A DNA stretch of 64,000 nt from NCBI RefSeq assembly GCF_023094165.1, contig NZ_JALMDK010000012.1, forward strand, positions 224,502 to 288,501, read 5' to 3'. This document shows positions 1 to 7,798 of this stretch, piece by piece (the stretch's first letter is position 1; every line of letters starts with the position of its first letter). The position numbers and the translations under genes are program-made. The notes under the pieces are model-generated. The model did not search any database, was not told where the DNA came from, and saw only the letters and a program-made list of their open reading frames with translations. This DNA is from Crossiella sp. S99.2 (GTDB taxonomy: Bacteria; Actinomycetota; Actinomycetes; Mycobacteriales; Pseudonocardiaceae).

Positions 1-132
1 AGACAACGGCGCCGGGCCGGGGCCGACCGCCGTGATGATCCCGTGCTCTACCACCACGTGCCCGGTGGCGTACTCGGTACCCGCATTGTCCACAGTGGAC
101 ACGGCGGCGTTCTCGATCACGATACGGCTCAT
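1..132 (-). CDS. 8-oxoguanine deaminase-like amidohydrolase, N-terminus only (cut by window edge)
   Basis: Only the first 44 codons are present. The peptide starts MSRIVIENAAVSTVDNAG and continues with HVVVEHGIITAVGPG, which is the N-terminal beta-sandwich strand pattern of cytosine-deaminase/TRZ-type amidohydrolases. 8-oxoguanine deaminases of this type commonly sit in purine catabolism clusters. The ATG (132-130) overlaps the TGA of the upstream iron-sulfur gene as ATGA, so the two are translationally coupled and belong to the same minus-strand operon. The metal-binding core of the enzyme is outside the window, so the exact substrate (8-oxoguanine, guanine or another aminopurine) is inferred from context only. 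Confidence 0.6.
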   Translation of the reverse strand, partial: MSRIVIENAAVSTVDNAGTEYATGHVVVEHGIITAVGPGPAPLS

Positions 133-602
133 CGGGCTTCCTCCCGCCGGGCCGCGGCCAGCCGCACCGCGTCCAGGATCTTCTCGTAGCCGGTGCAGCG
201 GCACAGGTTCCCGGCCAGTGCCTCGCGGATCTCCGGATCGGTCGGTTTTCTGTTGCGCCGCACCAGGTCGTGCGTGGCCACGATCAGCCCGGGGGTGCAG
301 AACCCGCACTGCACCGCACCCGCCTCCACGAACGCCTGTTGCACCGGATCCAGGTTCTCGCCGGTGGCCAGGCCCTCCACGGTGCGCACCGCGCGGCCCT
401 CGGCCTGCCCGGCCGCGACCAGGCAGGCGCACACCGGGGTGTCGTCCAGGTACACCGTGCAGGAGCCGCATTCGCCTTGTTCACAGGCGTTCTTCGAGCC
501 GGGCAGGCCGAGGCGCTCGCGCAGCACGTAGAGCAGGCTCTCGCCCGGCCACACGTCGTCGGCCTGCCGCGGCTCCCCGTTGACGGTGAGGTTCACGCGC
601 AT
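129..602 (-). CDS. Xanthine dehydrogenase 2Fe-2S subunit
   Basis: This 157-residue protein is the small iron-sulfur subunit of a three-subunit molybdenum hydroxylase of the xanthine dehydrogenase/CO dehydrogenase family. It passes electrons from the molybdopterin subunit to FAD. The plant-ferredoxin cluster ligands are visible at C40, C45, C48 and C60 (CEQGECGSC then CAC). The helical second cluster is at C99, C102, C134 and C136 (CGFC and CRC). The length is normal for the family. Its start overlaps the end of the FAD subunit by 10 bp. The large molybdopterin subunit is not in the window and would be expected to the left. Confidence 0.93.
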   Translation of the reverse strand: MRVNLTVNGEPRQADDVWPGESLLYVLRERLGLPGSKNACEQGECGSCTVYLDDTPVCACLVAAGQAEGRAVRTVEGLATGENLDPVQQAFVEAGAVQCGFCTPGLIVATHDLVRRNRKPTDPEIREALAGNLCRCTGYEKILDAVRLAAARREEAR

Positions 603-1465
603 CGTGACCACCTTCCGGAGCGATAGTCCTGCCAGGTCCAGGCCAGCGTGCGGCGGGCGAGCACGGCCAGGGCGTGCCGCCGGTAGGCCGCGCTGCCGCG
701 GACATCGTCGATGGGGGCGGCCGCGGCCGCGACCAGTTCGCCGAAGCGGATGAGCAGGCTCTCCGGCAACGGTTGTGGGCTCTCCCAGTCCAGTTCGCCT
801 GCCAGCAGCGCCTCGGCCTCGGGGGCGCGCCGCGGGGTGGGCGCGGCCGAGCCGATGCCGGTGCCGACCGTGCCCCGCGCCGGATGCAGGGCCAGCGCGA
901 AGGAGCAGACCGCGATCACCATCGCGTTGCGCGTGCCGACCTTGGAGAACTGTTGCGGCCCACCGGCCACCGGCAGCCGGACCGCGCGGATCAGCTCGTC
1001 GGGGGCCAGCGCGCTGCGTTTGACACCGAGGAAGAACTCGGCGATCGGGATGGTCCGGGCGCCACGCACCGAGGCCACCTCGACCACCGCGTCCGCGGCC
1101 AGCAGCGGCGGATGCGCGTCCCCGGCGGGCGAGGCCGAGCCGAGGTTGCCGCCGACCGTGCCCCGGTTGCGGATCTGCGGTGAGCCCACTGTGCGCGAGG
1201 CCATCGCCAGTCCGGGCAGCCGCTCGCCGAGTTCGGTGATGATCCGCTGGTACGGCACTGCCGCGCCCAGCCAGATCGAACCGTCCACTTCGGACCACTC
1301 GGTCAGCTCGGTGATCCGGCCCAAGTCGAGCAGCACTGGCGGGCGGCGGCGATCGAAGTTCAGCTCGACCATCAGGTCGGTGCCGCCCGCGATCGGCGCC
1401 GCCGCCGGGTGTGCTGCCTTGAGCGACAAGGCTTCCGGCCAGCTAGCCGGTCGGCGGAACTCCAT
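593..1465 (-). CDS. Xanthine dehydrogenase FAD-binding subunit
   Basis: This 290-residue protein is the medium FAD subunit of a xanthine dehydrogenase-type enzyme. The FAD-binding loop AGGTDLMVELN is near residues 25-35. The second signature, RNRGTVGGNLGSASPAGD, contains the TxGGN motif typical of CO dehydrogenase flavoproteins. The start MEFRRP at 1465 lies inside the 3' end of the permease gene (23 bp overlap), indicating tight coupling. The likely role is the FAD/NAD half reaction during oxidation of hypoxanthine and xanthine to urate, feeding the uricase encoded upstream in the same operon. Confidence 0.92.
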   Translation of the reverse strand: MEFRRPASWPEALSLKAAHPAAAPIAGGTDLMVELNFDRRRPPVLLDLGRITELTEWSEVDGSIWLGAAVPYQRIITELGERLPGLAMASRTVGSPQIRNRGTVGGNLGSASPAGDAHPPLLAADAVVEVASVRGARTIPIAEFFLGVKRSALAPDELIRAVRLPVAGGPQQFSKVGTRNAMVIAVCSFALALHPARGTVGTGIGSAAPTPRRAPEAEALLAGELDWESPQPLPESLLIRFGELVAAAAAPIDDVRGSAAYRRHALAVLARRTLAWTWQDYRSGRWSRCA

Positions 1466-2810
1466 CCACCGCCTCCTCCCGCGCCGGTTCGCGCCGGACG
1501 CCGTGGTTGAACAACAGGTTGAGCAGGACCGCCGCCAGGCAACCGGCGCTGATGCCGGACTGCATGACGGTCTTGAACCAGACCGGGAACGCCTCGTAGA
1601 TCCCGGGCACGCCAACGGGGATGAGCCCGATGCCCAGGGACACCGCGACCACGGTGAGATTGTTGTTGCCGCTGAAGGAGACCCGGGACAGCGTGCGCAC
1701 CCCGCCGGCGGCCACCGTGCCGAACATGGCCACCCCGGCGCCGCCCAGCACCGGCAGCGGGATCGCGGCCACCACCGCGCCGAGCGCGGGCACCAGGCCG
1801 AGCAGCACCAGGATGCCGCCCGCGGTGGCCACCACCCACCGGCTGCGCACCCCGGTCAGCGCGACCAGACCGATGTTCTGCCCGAAAGCGGTGTAGGGGA
1901 AGGTGTTCAGCACGCCACCGAGCACAGTGGACGCTCCGTCGGCCCGCAGCCCGTCGGCCAGGGTGCGCCGGTCCACTGGCTTGTCCACCAGCTCGCCGAT
2001 GGCCACGATGCTGCCGCTGGTCTCGATCATGGTCACCGCCATCACGATCAGCATCGCGGTGATCGCGGGCAGCTCGAAGGTGGGCAGTCCGAAGTGGAAC
2101 GGGGTGCTGATGCCCAGCAGCGGCGCCCGGGTGACGCCGGAGAAGTCGGTGTAGCCCAACGGGATCGCCACCAGGGTGCCGGCCACGATGCCGAGCAGCA
2201 CGGCGATCCGGGACCACAGGCCGGGCAGGAACCGTTGCGCGGCCAGGATCACCAGCAGCACGCCGAGCGCGAGCGCCAGGTTGCGCGGCGCCGCGAAGTC
2301 CGGCGAGCCCACGCCACCGGCGGCCCAGTTGACCGCGACCGGCAGCAGGGACAGCCCGATCACCAGGATCACCGTGCCGGTGACCACCGGCGGGAAGAAC
2401 CGCAGCAACCGGCTGAACCAGGGCGCGGCCAGGGTCATGGCCAGCCCGGCCACGATCACCGCGCCGTAGATCGCGGGCAGGCCGCCGCCCTGGGTGCCGA
2501 TCAGCACCATCGGGCTGACCGCGGCGAAGGTGCAGCCCTGCATCAGCGGCAGCCGCACCCCGAACCGCCACACCCCGACGCACTGGATCAGGGTGGCGAT
2601 CCCGCAGACCAGCAGGTCGGCGTTGATCAGGTAGGCGATGTCGGCGGCGGGCAGCTTCATCGCCCCGCCCACGATCAGCGGGACGGCGACCGCGCCCGCG
2701 TACATCGCCAGCACGTGTTGCAGCCCGAAGGCGAGCAGTCGCCCGGCGGGCAGGACCTCATCGACGGGGTGCGCCGGGCTCCCCGCGGTGCTTCTGGTGC
2801 GGAATGGCAT
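1443..2810 (-). CDS. NCS2-family xanthine/uric acid permease
   Basis: This 455-residue polytopic membrane protein belongs to the nucleobase:cation symporter-2 family, which imports xanthine, urate or uracil with protons. About 12-14 hydrophobic segments are visible. The start contains the family pattern FGLQHVLAMYAGAVAVPLIVG. Later segments include MIETSGSIVAIGELVD and the substrate-site region FGQNIGLVALTGVRSR. It sits between uricase and the xanthine dehydrogenase subunits, so a purine substrate (xanthine or urate) is much more likely than uracil. The gap to uricase is 3 bp, so they share a transcript. Confidence 0.9.
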   Translation of the reverse strand: MPFRTRSTAGSPAHPVDEVLPAGRLLAFGLQHVLAMYAGAVAVPLIVGGAMKLPAADIAYLINADLLVCGIATLIQCVGVWRFGVRLPLMQGCTFAAVSPMVLIGTQGGGLPAIYGAVIVAGLAMTLAAPWFSRLLRFFPPVVTGTVILVIGLSLLPVAVNWAAGGVGSPDFAAPRNLALALGVLLVILAAQRFLPGLWSRIAVLLGIVAGTLVAIPLGYTDFSGVTRAPLLGISTPFHFGLPTFELPAITAMLIVMAVTMIETSGSIVAIGELVDKPVDRRTLADGLRADGASTVLGGVLNTFPYTAFGQNIGLVALTGVRSRWVVATAGGILVLLGLVPALGAVVAAIPLPVLGGAGVAMFGTVAAGGVRTLSRVSFSGNNNLTVVAVSLGIGLIPVGVPGIYEAFPVWFKTVMQSGISAGCLAAVLLNLLFNHGVRREPAREEAVDGVPPTG

Positions 2811-2813
2811 GGC

Positions 2814-3686
2814 TCACCATGCCTCACCCGGTGGCGGCGCGTCCTCCCGCAGCGCCGAACCCTCGATCAGCCCGTAGGGCCGGTCCGCGGCGAAGAACAC
2901 CTCACCGGGGTTGTCCAGCCCGAAGGGCGACAGATCGACCAGGAAATGGTGCTTGTTCGGGAGGGCCAGCCGGATCTCCACGATGTCCGGTTGGTCGGTG
3001 AGCACCCGGGAGCCCATCGCGTGCAGGGTCTGCTGCAGCGAGAGGCTGTGCGTGTCGGCGAAGGCGGCCAGCAGCGCGGCCCTGGCCCGCCGGTGCGACT
3101 CGCCCCAGTCCCGCGCACCGGCGTCGCGGTGCCGCCACTGCGCGGAGACCGCGGTGGCCAGGATGCGGTCCTTGGCTTCGGGCAGGGTGGTGTACTCGTC
3201 CTTGGCGTAGCCCCAGAACTCCGAGCCGGTGGAGTTGAGCACGGTGAGGTCGGCCAGGCCGGAGACCACCCAGGCGGTCGAGCCGTCGTAGGTGATGGTG
3301 GCGGTGCGGGTGCCGTCGCCGGTGCGGTGGAAGGAGTGCGAGGCGGGCTGACCGTCCACAGTGGTCCGCTGCCAGCCGTACCGCTCGATCCGCACCCTGG
3401 CCCGGTGGATGGCGGGCTGGGAGTCCACGAAGTGCCGGGCCAGCCGCAGCCCGAAGTCCTCGATCTCGCCGATCCCGTCCCGGGCGAAGGCGTAGACGGT
3501 GTTCTTCTGGCTGTCGGTGGGCAGCACCTTGGCGTTGTCACCGGTCAGGTGGGTGTCCGCGAGGTCCCCGGACAGGGCCACGCTCACATTCAGATCGGTG
3601 ATGCGGTGCTCGGCGGCGTCCCGGTCGATCCGCACCAGGCGGACCTCGGCCTTGCCGTACTGGTTGGGGCCCAGCACGATGCCCAT
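2814..3686 (-). CDS. pucL: Urate oxidase (uricase)
   Basis: This is a 290-residue cofactor-free urate oxidase that converts urate to 5-hydroxyisourate. The catalytic pair corresponding to K12 (QYGKAEVR) and T57 (KVLPTDSQKNT) is at exactly these positions. The active-site histidine region is seen in LPNKHHFLVDLSP. The length is normal for single-domain uricases; no OHCU decarboxylase is fused because that gene is separate upstream. A strong ribosome site (GGGGGAG) precedes the ATG. It is separated from uraH by one base, making uraD-uraH-uricase a classic three-enzyme route to allantoin. Confidence 0.96.
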   Translation of the reverse strand: MGIVLGPNQYGKAEVRLVRIDRDAAEHRITDLNVSVALSGDLADTHLTGDNAKVLPTDSQKNTVYAFARDGIGEIEDFGLRLARHFVDSQPAIHRARVRIERYGWQRTTVDGQPASHSFHRTGDGTRTATITYDGSTAWVVSGLADLTVLNSTGSEFWGYAKDEYTTLPEAKDRILATAVSAQWRHRDAGARDWGESHRRARAALLAAFADTHSLSLQQTLHAMGSRVLTDQPDIVEIRLALPNKHHFLVDLSPFGLDNPGEVFFAADRPYGLIEGSALREDAPPPGEAW

Positions 3687-3687
3687 C

Positions 3688-4011
3688 TCAGCTCCCCCGA
3701 TAGGTCGAGTAGGCGAACGGGCTCAGCAGCAACGGCACGTGGTGGTGCGCCTCGGTGTCGGCGACCAGGAAGGTGACCACCACCTCCGGGTAGAACACCG
3801 GCCGGTCGGTCGCGGCCAGGTAGGGACCGGTGTGGAAGACCAGCCGGTGCGTGCCCTCGGCCACGGGCAGGTCCTTGAGCCTGCCGTCGCTGTCGGTCAC
3901 GCCCTCGGCGACCTGGGTCCAGACCGCGCCTGCCAGGTGTTCCAGGTGCACCCGGACCCCGGCGGCCGGGCGGCCCAGCGCCGCGTCCAGCACGTGCGTG
4001 GAGATCGCCAT
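3688..4011 (-). CDS. uraH: 5-hydroxyisourate hydrolase (transthyretin-like)
   Basis: This 107-residue protein hydrolyses 5-hydroxyisourate to OHCU, the second step of urate degradation. The N-terminal STHVLD motif supplies the catalytic histidine. The C-terminal YRGS tetrapeptide is the diagnostic signature separating HIU hydrolases from transthyretin. The ATG at 4011 overlaps the stop of uraD as TGATG. An in-frame TTG immediately upstream is a less likely start. The protein is complete and of usual length. Confidence 0.96.
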   Translation of the reverse strand: MAISTHVLDAALGRPAAGVRVHLEHLAGAVWTQVAEGVTDSDGRLKDLPVAEGTHRLVFHTGPYLAATDRPVFYPEVVVTFLVADTEAHHHVPLLLSPFAYSTYRGS

Positions 4012-4553
4012 CAACCCACCATCTTGTTCAGTCGCAGCCGCACGATCCCGGCCAGTTCGGCCTTGACCACCTCGCGTTCGGCGTAGGGCTCGTTGCCCAG
4101 CCGGTGCCGCAGCGCGGAGAGGATCTCGCCTGCCGACTTGCCGGTCGCGCAGATCAGGAAGACGTGCCCGAACCTGGCCTCATAACGCTGGTTGCCCTCG
4201 ACGAGCTGCCGCTGCACGTCGGCCGCGACGGTCTTGGCCGCGGCCTGCTCGCCCCGGGACCAGCGGGCCTCCTGGCTGTCCCCACCGGCGCGCTGGCCGA
4301 TCCGCGGGTGCGCGTCCAGGGCCTGCCGGAGCTGGGTCCAGTCGAGGGATTTGAGCGCGTCGGCCGAGGCGGTCTGCAACGCGCGCAGGTCCCGGTAGGG
4401 GCGCCCGGCCAGCACCCGGCGCACCCACACCGGGCTGGCGCAGCAGGCGCGCAGCCCTTCGGCGGCCCTGGACTCGGGCAGCTTGTTGAACTCCTCCAGC
4501 AACTCCCGGACCCCCGTAACACGGTGCTCACCAGGTGGTGTCGGCCAGTACAC
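4011..4553 (-). CDS. uraD: OHCU decarboxylase
   Basis: The 180-residue product decarboxylates 2-oxo-4-hydroxy-4-carboxy-5-ureidoimidazoline to S-allantoin. The family core is clear: EFNKLPE, then CCASPVWVRRVLAGRPY, and the HPRIG motif with the catalytic histidine. The start is uncertain. The GTG at 4553 is the only conventional initiator upstream of the conserved region, but it lacks a good ribosome site, and TTG codons further in (for example in RELLEEF) are possible. It is the first gene of the minus-strand urate operon and is divergent from the PucR regulator, so its promoter should lie in 4554-4666. Confidence 0.92.
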   Translation of the reverse strand: MYWPTPPGEHRVTGVRELLEEFNKLPESRAAEGLRACCASPVWVRRVLAGRPYRDLRALQTASADALKSLDWTQLRQALDAHPRIGQRAGGDSQEARWSRGEQAAAKTVAADVQRQLVEGNQRYEARFGHVFLICATGKSAGEILSALRHRLGNEPYAEREVVKAELAGIVRLRLNKMVG

Positions 4554-4666
4554 CCAGGTTGGCCCGGCTTCGACTAGGTATGAGAAGCATGAAAACGCCG
4601 TCTTGTGCGAGCCGGTCTTTTGTGGCTTCCTCCAATGCGGTGGTGAAGTCAGTGGAGGCGACGCGG

Positions 4667-6217
4667 ATGCGGTTGCGCACGGTGCTGGCGGTTTCGGAGC
4701 TGAAGCTGGTCCTGCTGACCGGCCGGGAGCACCTGGACCGGCCGGTGCGCTGGGTGTACACCACCGATCAGCGCGACCCGAGCCGGTATCTCTCCGGTGG
4801 GGAGCTGGTGCTCACCGGCATGGTGTGGCGGCGCGGCCCGGCGGACGCGGAGGCGTTCGTCTCGGCCATCGCCGCGGCCGGGGTGGCCGGACTGGCCGCG
4901 GGCGACGCCGAGTTCGGCTCGGTGCCCGCGGACCTGATCGAGGCGTGCGCGCGGCACGGGGTGCCGCTGTTCGAGGTGCCCATCGACGTCTCCTTCGCCA
5001 CCATCACCGAGCGGATCGTGCTGACCCTGGCCGCCGACCGGTCGGATGGCGCGGCCCGCGCGCTGGACCGGCACCGCCGCCTGGTCGAGGCGGTGGCCGA
5101 CGGCGCGGGCCTGACCACGTTGCTGGAACTCGGCTCGACCGGGATCGGCGCGCATTGCTGGGTGCTCTCCCCGACCGGTCGGGTGGTAGCGGGCAGTAGC
5201 CGCCCACCGTCACCCGCCCGGCGGGAACTTCTGGTCCGCCAGTTCCTGCAGGCCGACCGGCTGCCGCGGACGGTCCGGCACCGGGACAGTCCGCCATGCA
5301 CGTTGCTGCCGGTGCCCGGCCGCGGCGGCCAGCGGATGGCGAGCTGGTTCCTGGTGGTCGACGGCGATCAGGAGCAGTGGGATCCGGGGCAGCGCGAGGT
5401 GGCGGGCGAGCTGGCCACGCTGATCTCCCTGGACCGCACCCGGCTGGAGGAGCGGCGGCGGGTGGAGAACCGCGCGTTCGCGCCGCTGCTGCACGCGATC
5501 ACCGCCGGCCGGGCCGGTCCGGGGGAGATCGAGTCCAGGCTGGCCGCGGCCGGGCTGGCGCCGGGCGATCCGGCCTGCGTGCTCTTCGCGGCCACGATCG
5601 GCGGCGGACCAGGGCTGGCCGCGCTGGTGCTGGGTGAACTGGCCGCCGAACGCGCCAACCGGGTGCTGCTGGGCACGATTGGCGAGGAGGCGTGCGCGGT
5701 GCTCTCGGGGAGCGCGGAGAAGCTGACCGCGGCGCTGCGTGAGCTGCGCACGGCGGTGGAGATCGTGGAGCCCGGTCTCGGGTCGGCCCGGCTGGTGATC
5801 GGGATCAGCGGGATCACCGGTGCGGCCGGGCTGGCCGGGGCGGTGGAGGAGGCCCGGCACGCGCGCACGCTGGCCGAGCACCGGGACGGGCGGACCGCGG
5901 TGGTGGCGGCGGAGGAGATCGCCTCACACCTGTTGCTGCTGGCCACCGTGCCCGAGGAACTGCGCCGCTCGTTCGCGCAGCGGCTACTCGGCCCGTTGCG
6001 TGCCTACGACACCGAACACGGGTCCGACCTGCTGGCCACGCTGCGGGTTTTCCTGGAGTGCTCGGGCTCGCCGACCAAGACGGCGGCCAAGCTGCACGTG
6101 CACGTCAACACGTTGCGGTACCGGATCGCCCGGATCGAGGAACTCACCGGTCGCGATCTCGGCTCCTTCCCCGATCGGGTGGATCTTTACCTCGGGCTGA
6201 ACCTCTCACCCGGCTGA
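4667..6217 (+). CDS. PucR-family transcriptional regulator of purine catabolism
   Basis: This 516-residue regulator has the PucR layout: an N-terminal purine-catabolism-regulatory domain (RLRTVLAVSELKLVLLTG through about residue 130), a central GGDEF-like region, and a C-terminal helix-turn-helix (residues about 455-515, TKTAAKLHVHVNTLRYRI, the HTH_30 pattern). The ATG at 4667 was chosen because GGAGG sits 8 bases upstream at 4654-4658; longer upstream extensions lack this. It is divergent from uraD and is therefore the probable activator or repressor of the urate operon, presumably responding to a pathway intermediate. Confidence 0.9.
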   Translation: MRLRTVLAVSELKLVLLTGREHLDRPVRWVYTTDQRDPSRYLSGGELVLTGMVWRRGPADAEAFVSAIAAAGVAGLAAGDAEFGSVPADLIEACARHGVPLFEVPIDVSFATITERIVLTLAADRSDGAARALDRHRRLVEAVADGAGLTTLLELGSTGIGAHCWVLSPTGRVVAGSSRPPSPARRELLVRQFLQADRLPRTVRHRDSPPCTLLPVPGRGGQRMASWFLVVDGDQEQWDPGQREVAGELATLISLDRTRLEERRRVENRAFAPLLHAITAGRAGPGEIESRLAAAGLAPGDPACVLFAATIGGGPGLAALVLGELAAERANRVLLGTIGEEACAVLSGSAEKLTAALRELRTAVEIVEPGLGSARLVIGISGITGAAGLAGAVEEARHARTLAEHRDGRTAVVAAEEIASHLLLLATVPEELRRSFAQRLLGPLRAYDTEHGSDLLATLRVFLECSGSPTKTAAKLHVHVNTLRYRIARIEELTGRDLGSFPDRVDLYLGLNLSPG

Positions 6218-6298
6218 CCCCCGGTCGTGGTCGGCTGGGTGGGGGAAACCGGCCTGTCCAAGATCACTCCGGTCCGGTTTTGTGGCACTGTCGAAGGC

Positions 6299-6883
6299 AT
6301 GACTCCCACGTCGGTTCTGAGTCCGCAGGGGGATGCCTTCGACGCCGCGGTGGAGACATTGGCGGTGGCCTTCCTCGACGATCCGTTGGTGGCGTGGCTG
6401 TTTCCGGAACCGACCGGGAGGTTGCGATTCCAGCGCGGGTTCATCCGGTTCTTACTCGCCACGGGTGAGGCCGAGCTGGACACCACGGGGGATGGCGCGG
6501 CGAGCGCGTTGTGGCTGCGGGTGGAGCCGAACGGGGAGTTCGCCGGGCTCAGCGAGGGGGACCTGGACGCGTTGCGGGCGGCGTTCGGGCCCGCGGCGGA
6601 GCGGTTGATCTGGGTGGGCGGGGAGTTCAGCCGGCGGCATCCCCGGGGAGAGCGGCATGTGTACCTGGCGTTGCTGGGGGTGTTGCCGGAGGCGCGGGGG
6701 CTGGGGCATGGCGGGCGGCTGCTGGCGCATCGGCTGACCGAGGCGAGGTTGCCGGTGTATCTGGAGGCGACCACCGGGCGTAGCGCCGGCTTGTTCGCGC
6801 GGCACGGATTCGCGGCGCTGGGCGATCCGATTCACGTGCCCGGCGGGCCGTCCTGCCTGCCGATGTGGCGCGCGGCCCCCTGA
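6299..6883 (+). CDS. GNAT-family N-acetyltransferase
   Basis: This 194-residue protein shows the acetyl-CoA binding pattern of GNAT enzymes: YLALLGVLPEARGLGHGGRLL near residues 120-140, with the RxxGxG/A element as ARGLGHG, followed by PVYLEATTGRSAGLFARHGF. The arrangement resembles small-molecule or antibiotic acetyltransferases, but the acceptor cannot be read from the sequence. It starts at ATG 6299, 81 bp after pucR, and converges on the SDR gene. A 61-bp palindromic element lies between the two stop codons. Confidence 0.8.
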   Translation: MTPTSVLSPQGDAFDAAVETLAVAFLDDPLVAWLFPEPTGRLRFQRGFIRFLLATGEAELDTTGDGAASALWLRVEPNGEFAGLSEGDLDALRAAFGPAAERLIWVGGEFSRRHPRGERHVYLALLGVLPEARGLGHGGRLLAHRLTEARLPVYLEATTGRSAGLFARHGFAALGDPIHVPGGPSCLPMWRAAP

Positions 6884-6900
6884 TCCGGGTCAAGGGCGAA

Positions 6901-6961
6901 CCACTTGGGCCAACTGGTACGCCCACTTGGGCCAAACCGGCGTACCAGTTGGCCCAAGTGG
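6901..6961. repeat. Convergent-gap palindromic repeat, copy 1 (type A)
   Basis: Two perfectly complementary 23-base arms (6901-6923 and 6939-6961) enclose a 15-base loop (6924-6938). Three 9-bp cores begin at 6905, 6927 and 6949, exactly 22 bp apart: TTGGGCCAA, TTGGGCCAA, TTGGCCCAA. The modular unit is ACTTGGGCCAACT plus a 9-bp spacer carrying GTACGCC or its complement. The element is centred between two converging stop codons, with 17 bp on each side. RNA from either strand would fold into a very stable hairpin, so a bidirectional terminator or mRNA 3'-end stabiliser is the simplest reading. Confidence 0.9.
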
Positions 6962-6978
6962 GCGGAAGATTCGGTGTC

Positions 6979-7797
6979 TCAGTACATCGTGCGGCGGCTG
7001 ATCTGCTCGGTGAGCCAGGCGAAGCGGGAGCCGAGCAGGGCCTGTAGCGCGTTGAGCGCGTGTGCGTCCGGGCCGATCAGGATGCGGGCCTGGTCGCGCT
7101 GGATGCCGCGGATGATGGTCTTGGCCGCGCCGCGTGCGCTGGTGCCCGCGATCCGGTCGAAGGCGGTGCTGAGCGCCTTGCCCGCCTCCGGGGTCTGGTG
7201 CCGGGCGTTGTTCACGATGTTGGTCTTGATCCCGCCGGGGTGCACGCAGCTCACGCCGACCGGGTGGCCGTCGATGCGCAGTTCCTGGCGCAGCGACTCG
7301 GTGAAGCCGCGCACCGCGTACTTGGCCGCGTGGTAGGCCGTCTGCCTGGGCACGGTCATCAGGCCGAACAGGCTGGAGATGTTGACCAGGTAGCCGTCGC
7401 CGGAGTCGATCAGGTGTGGCAGGAACGCCTTGGTGCCGTTGAGCACGCCGCCGAAGTCGATGTTCATCACCCAGTCGAAGTCGGCGATGTCGGTCTCGGT
7501 GAAGCTGGAGGTCGCGGTCACCCCGGCGTTGTTGATCACCAGCTCGACCCGGCCGAACTCGGCCAGCACCTCATCCGCGTGCGCCAGCACCGCGGCCCGG
7601 TCGGCCACATCCAGGTGGTAGCCCTGGGTTTTGGCGCCGATCCGGGTGCACTGGCGGACCGTCTCACCGAGGCCGTAATCGTCCACATCGGACAGTGCGA
7701 GCAGGCTGCCCCGGCTCGCCAGGTCCAGGGCCAGCGCCCGGCCGATACCCGAGCCGGCGCCGGTGATCACCGCTACCCTGCCGCGGAACTCCCGCAT
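6979..7797 (-). CDS. Short-chain dehydrogenase/reductase
   Basis: This 272-residue classical SDR has the NAD(P)-binding TGAGSGIG motif near residue 13, the NNAG motif, a catalytic serine in NISSLFG and the YHAAK catalytic tyrosine-lysine pair. A C-terminal extension (residues about 240-272, LQALLGSRFAWLTEQ) is typical of SDRs found next to flavin monooxygenases. It follows the monooxygenase gene with only one base between them, so they form a two-gene operon. A plausible role is interconversion of an alcohol and the ketone used by the monooxygenase, but the substrate is unknown. Confidence 0.88.
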   Translation of the reverse strand: MREFRGRVAVITGAGSGIGRALALDLASRGSLLALSDVDDYGLGETVRQCTRIGAKTQGYHLDVADRAAVLAHADEVLAEFGRVELVINNAGVTATSSFTETDIADFDWVMNIDFGGVLNGTKAFLPHLIDSGDGYLVNISSLFGLMTVPRQTAYHAAKYAVRGFTESLRQELRIDGHPVGVSCVHPGGIKTNIVNNARHQTPEAGKALSTAFDRIAGTSARGAAKTIIRGIQRDQARILIGPDAHALNALQALLGSRFAWLTEQISRRTMY

Positions 7798-7798
7798 G

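Noticed and set aside
711..3776. A 1021-codon open frame on the plus strand opposite the purine operon
   Set aside because: It runs antisense to clearly conserved uricase, permease and dehydrogenase genes, and its translation is low-complexity (Arg/Gly/His/Gln-rich), as expected for a shadow frame in high-GC DNA.
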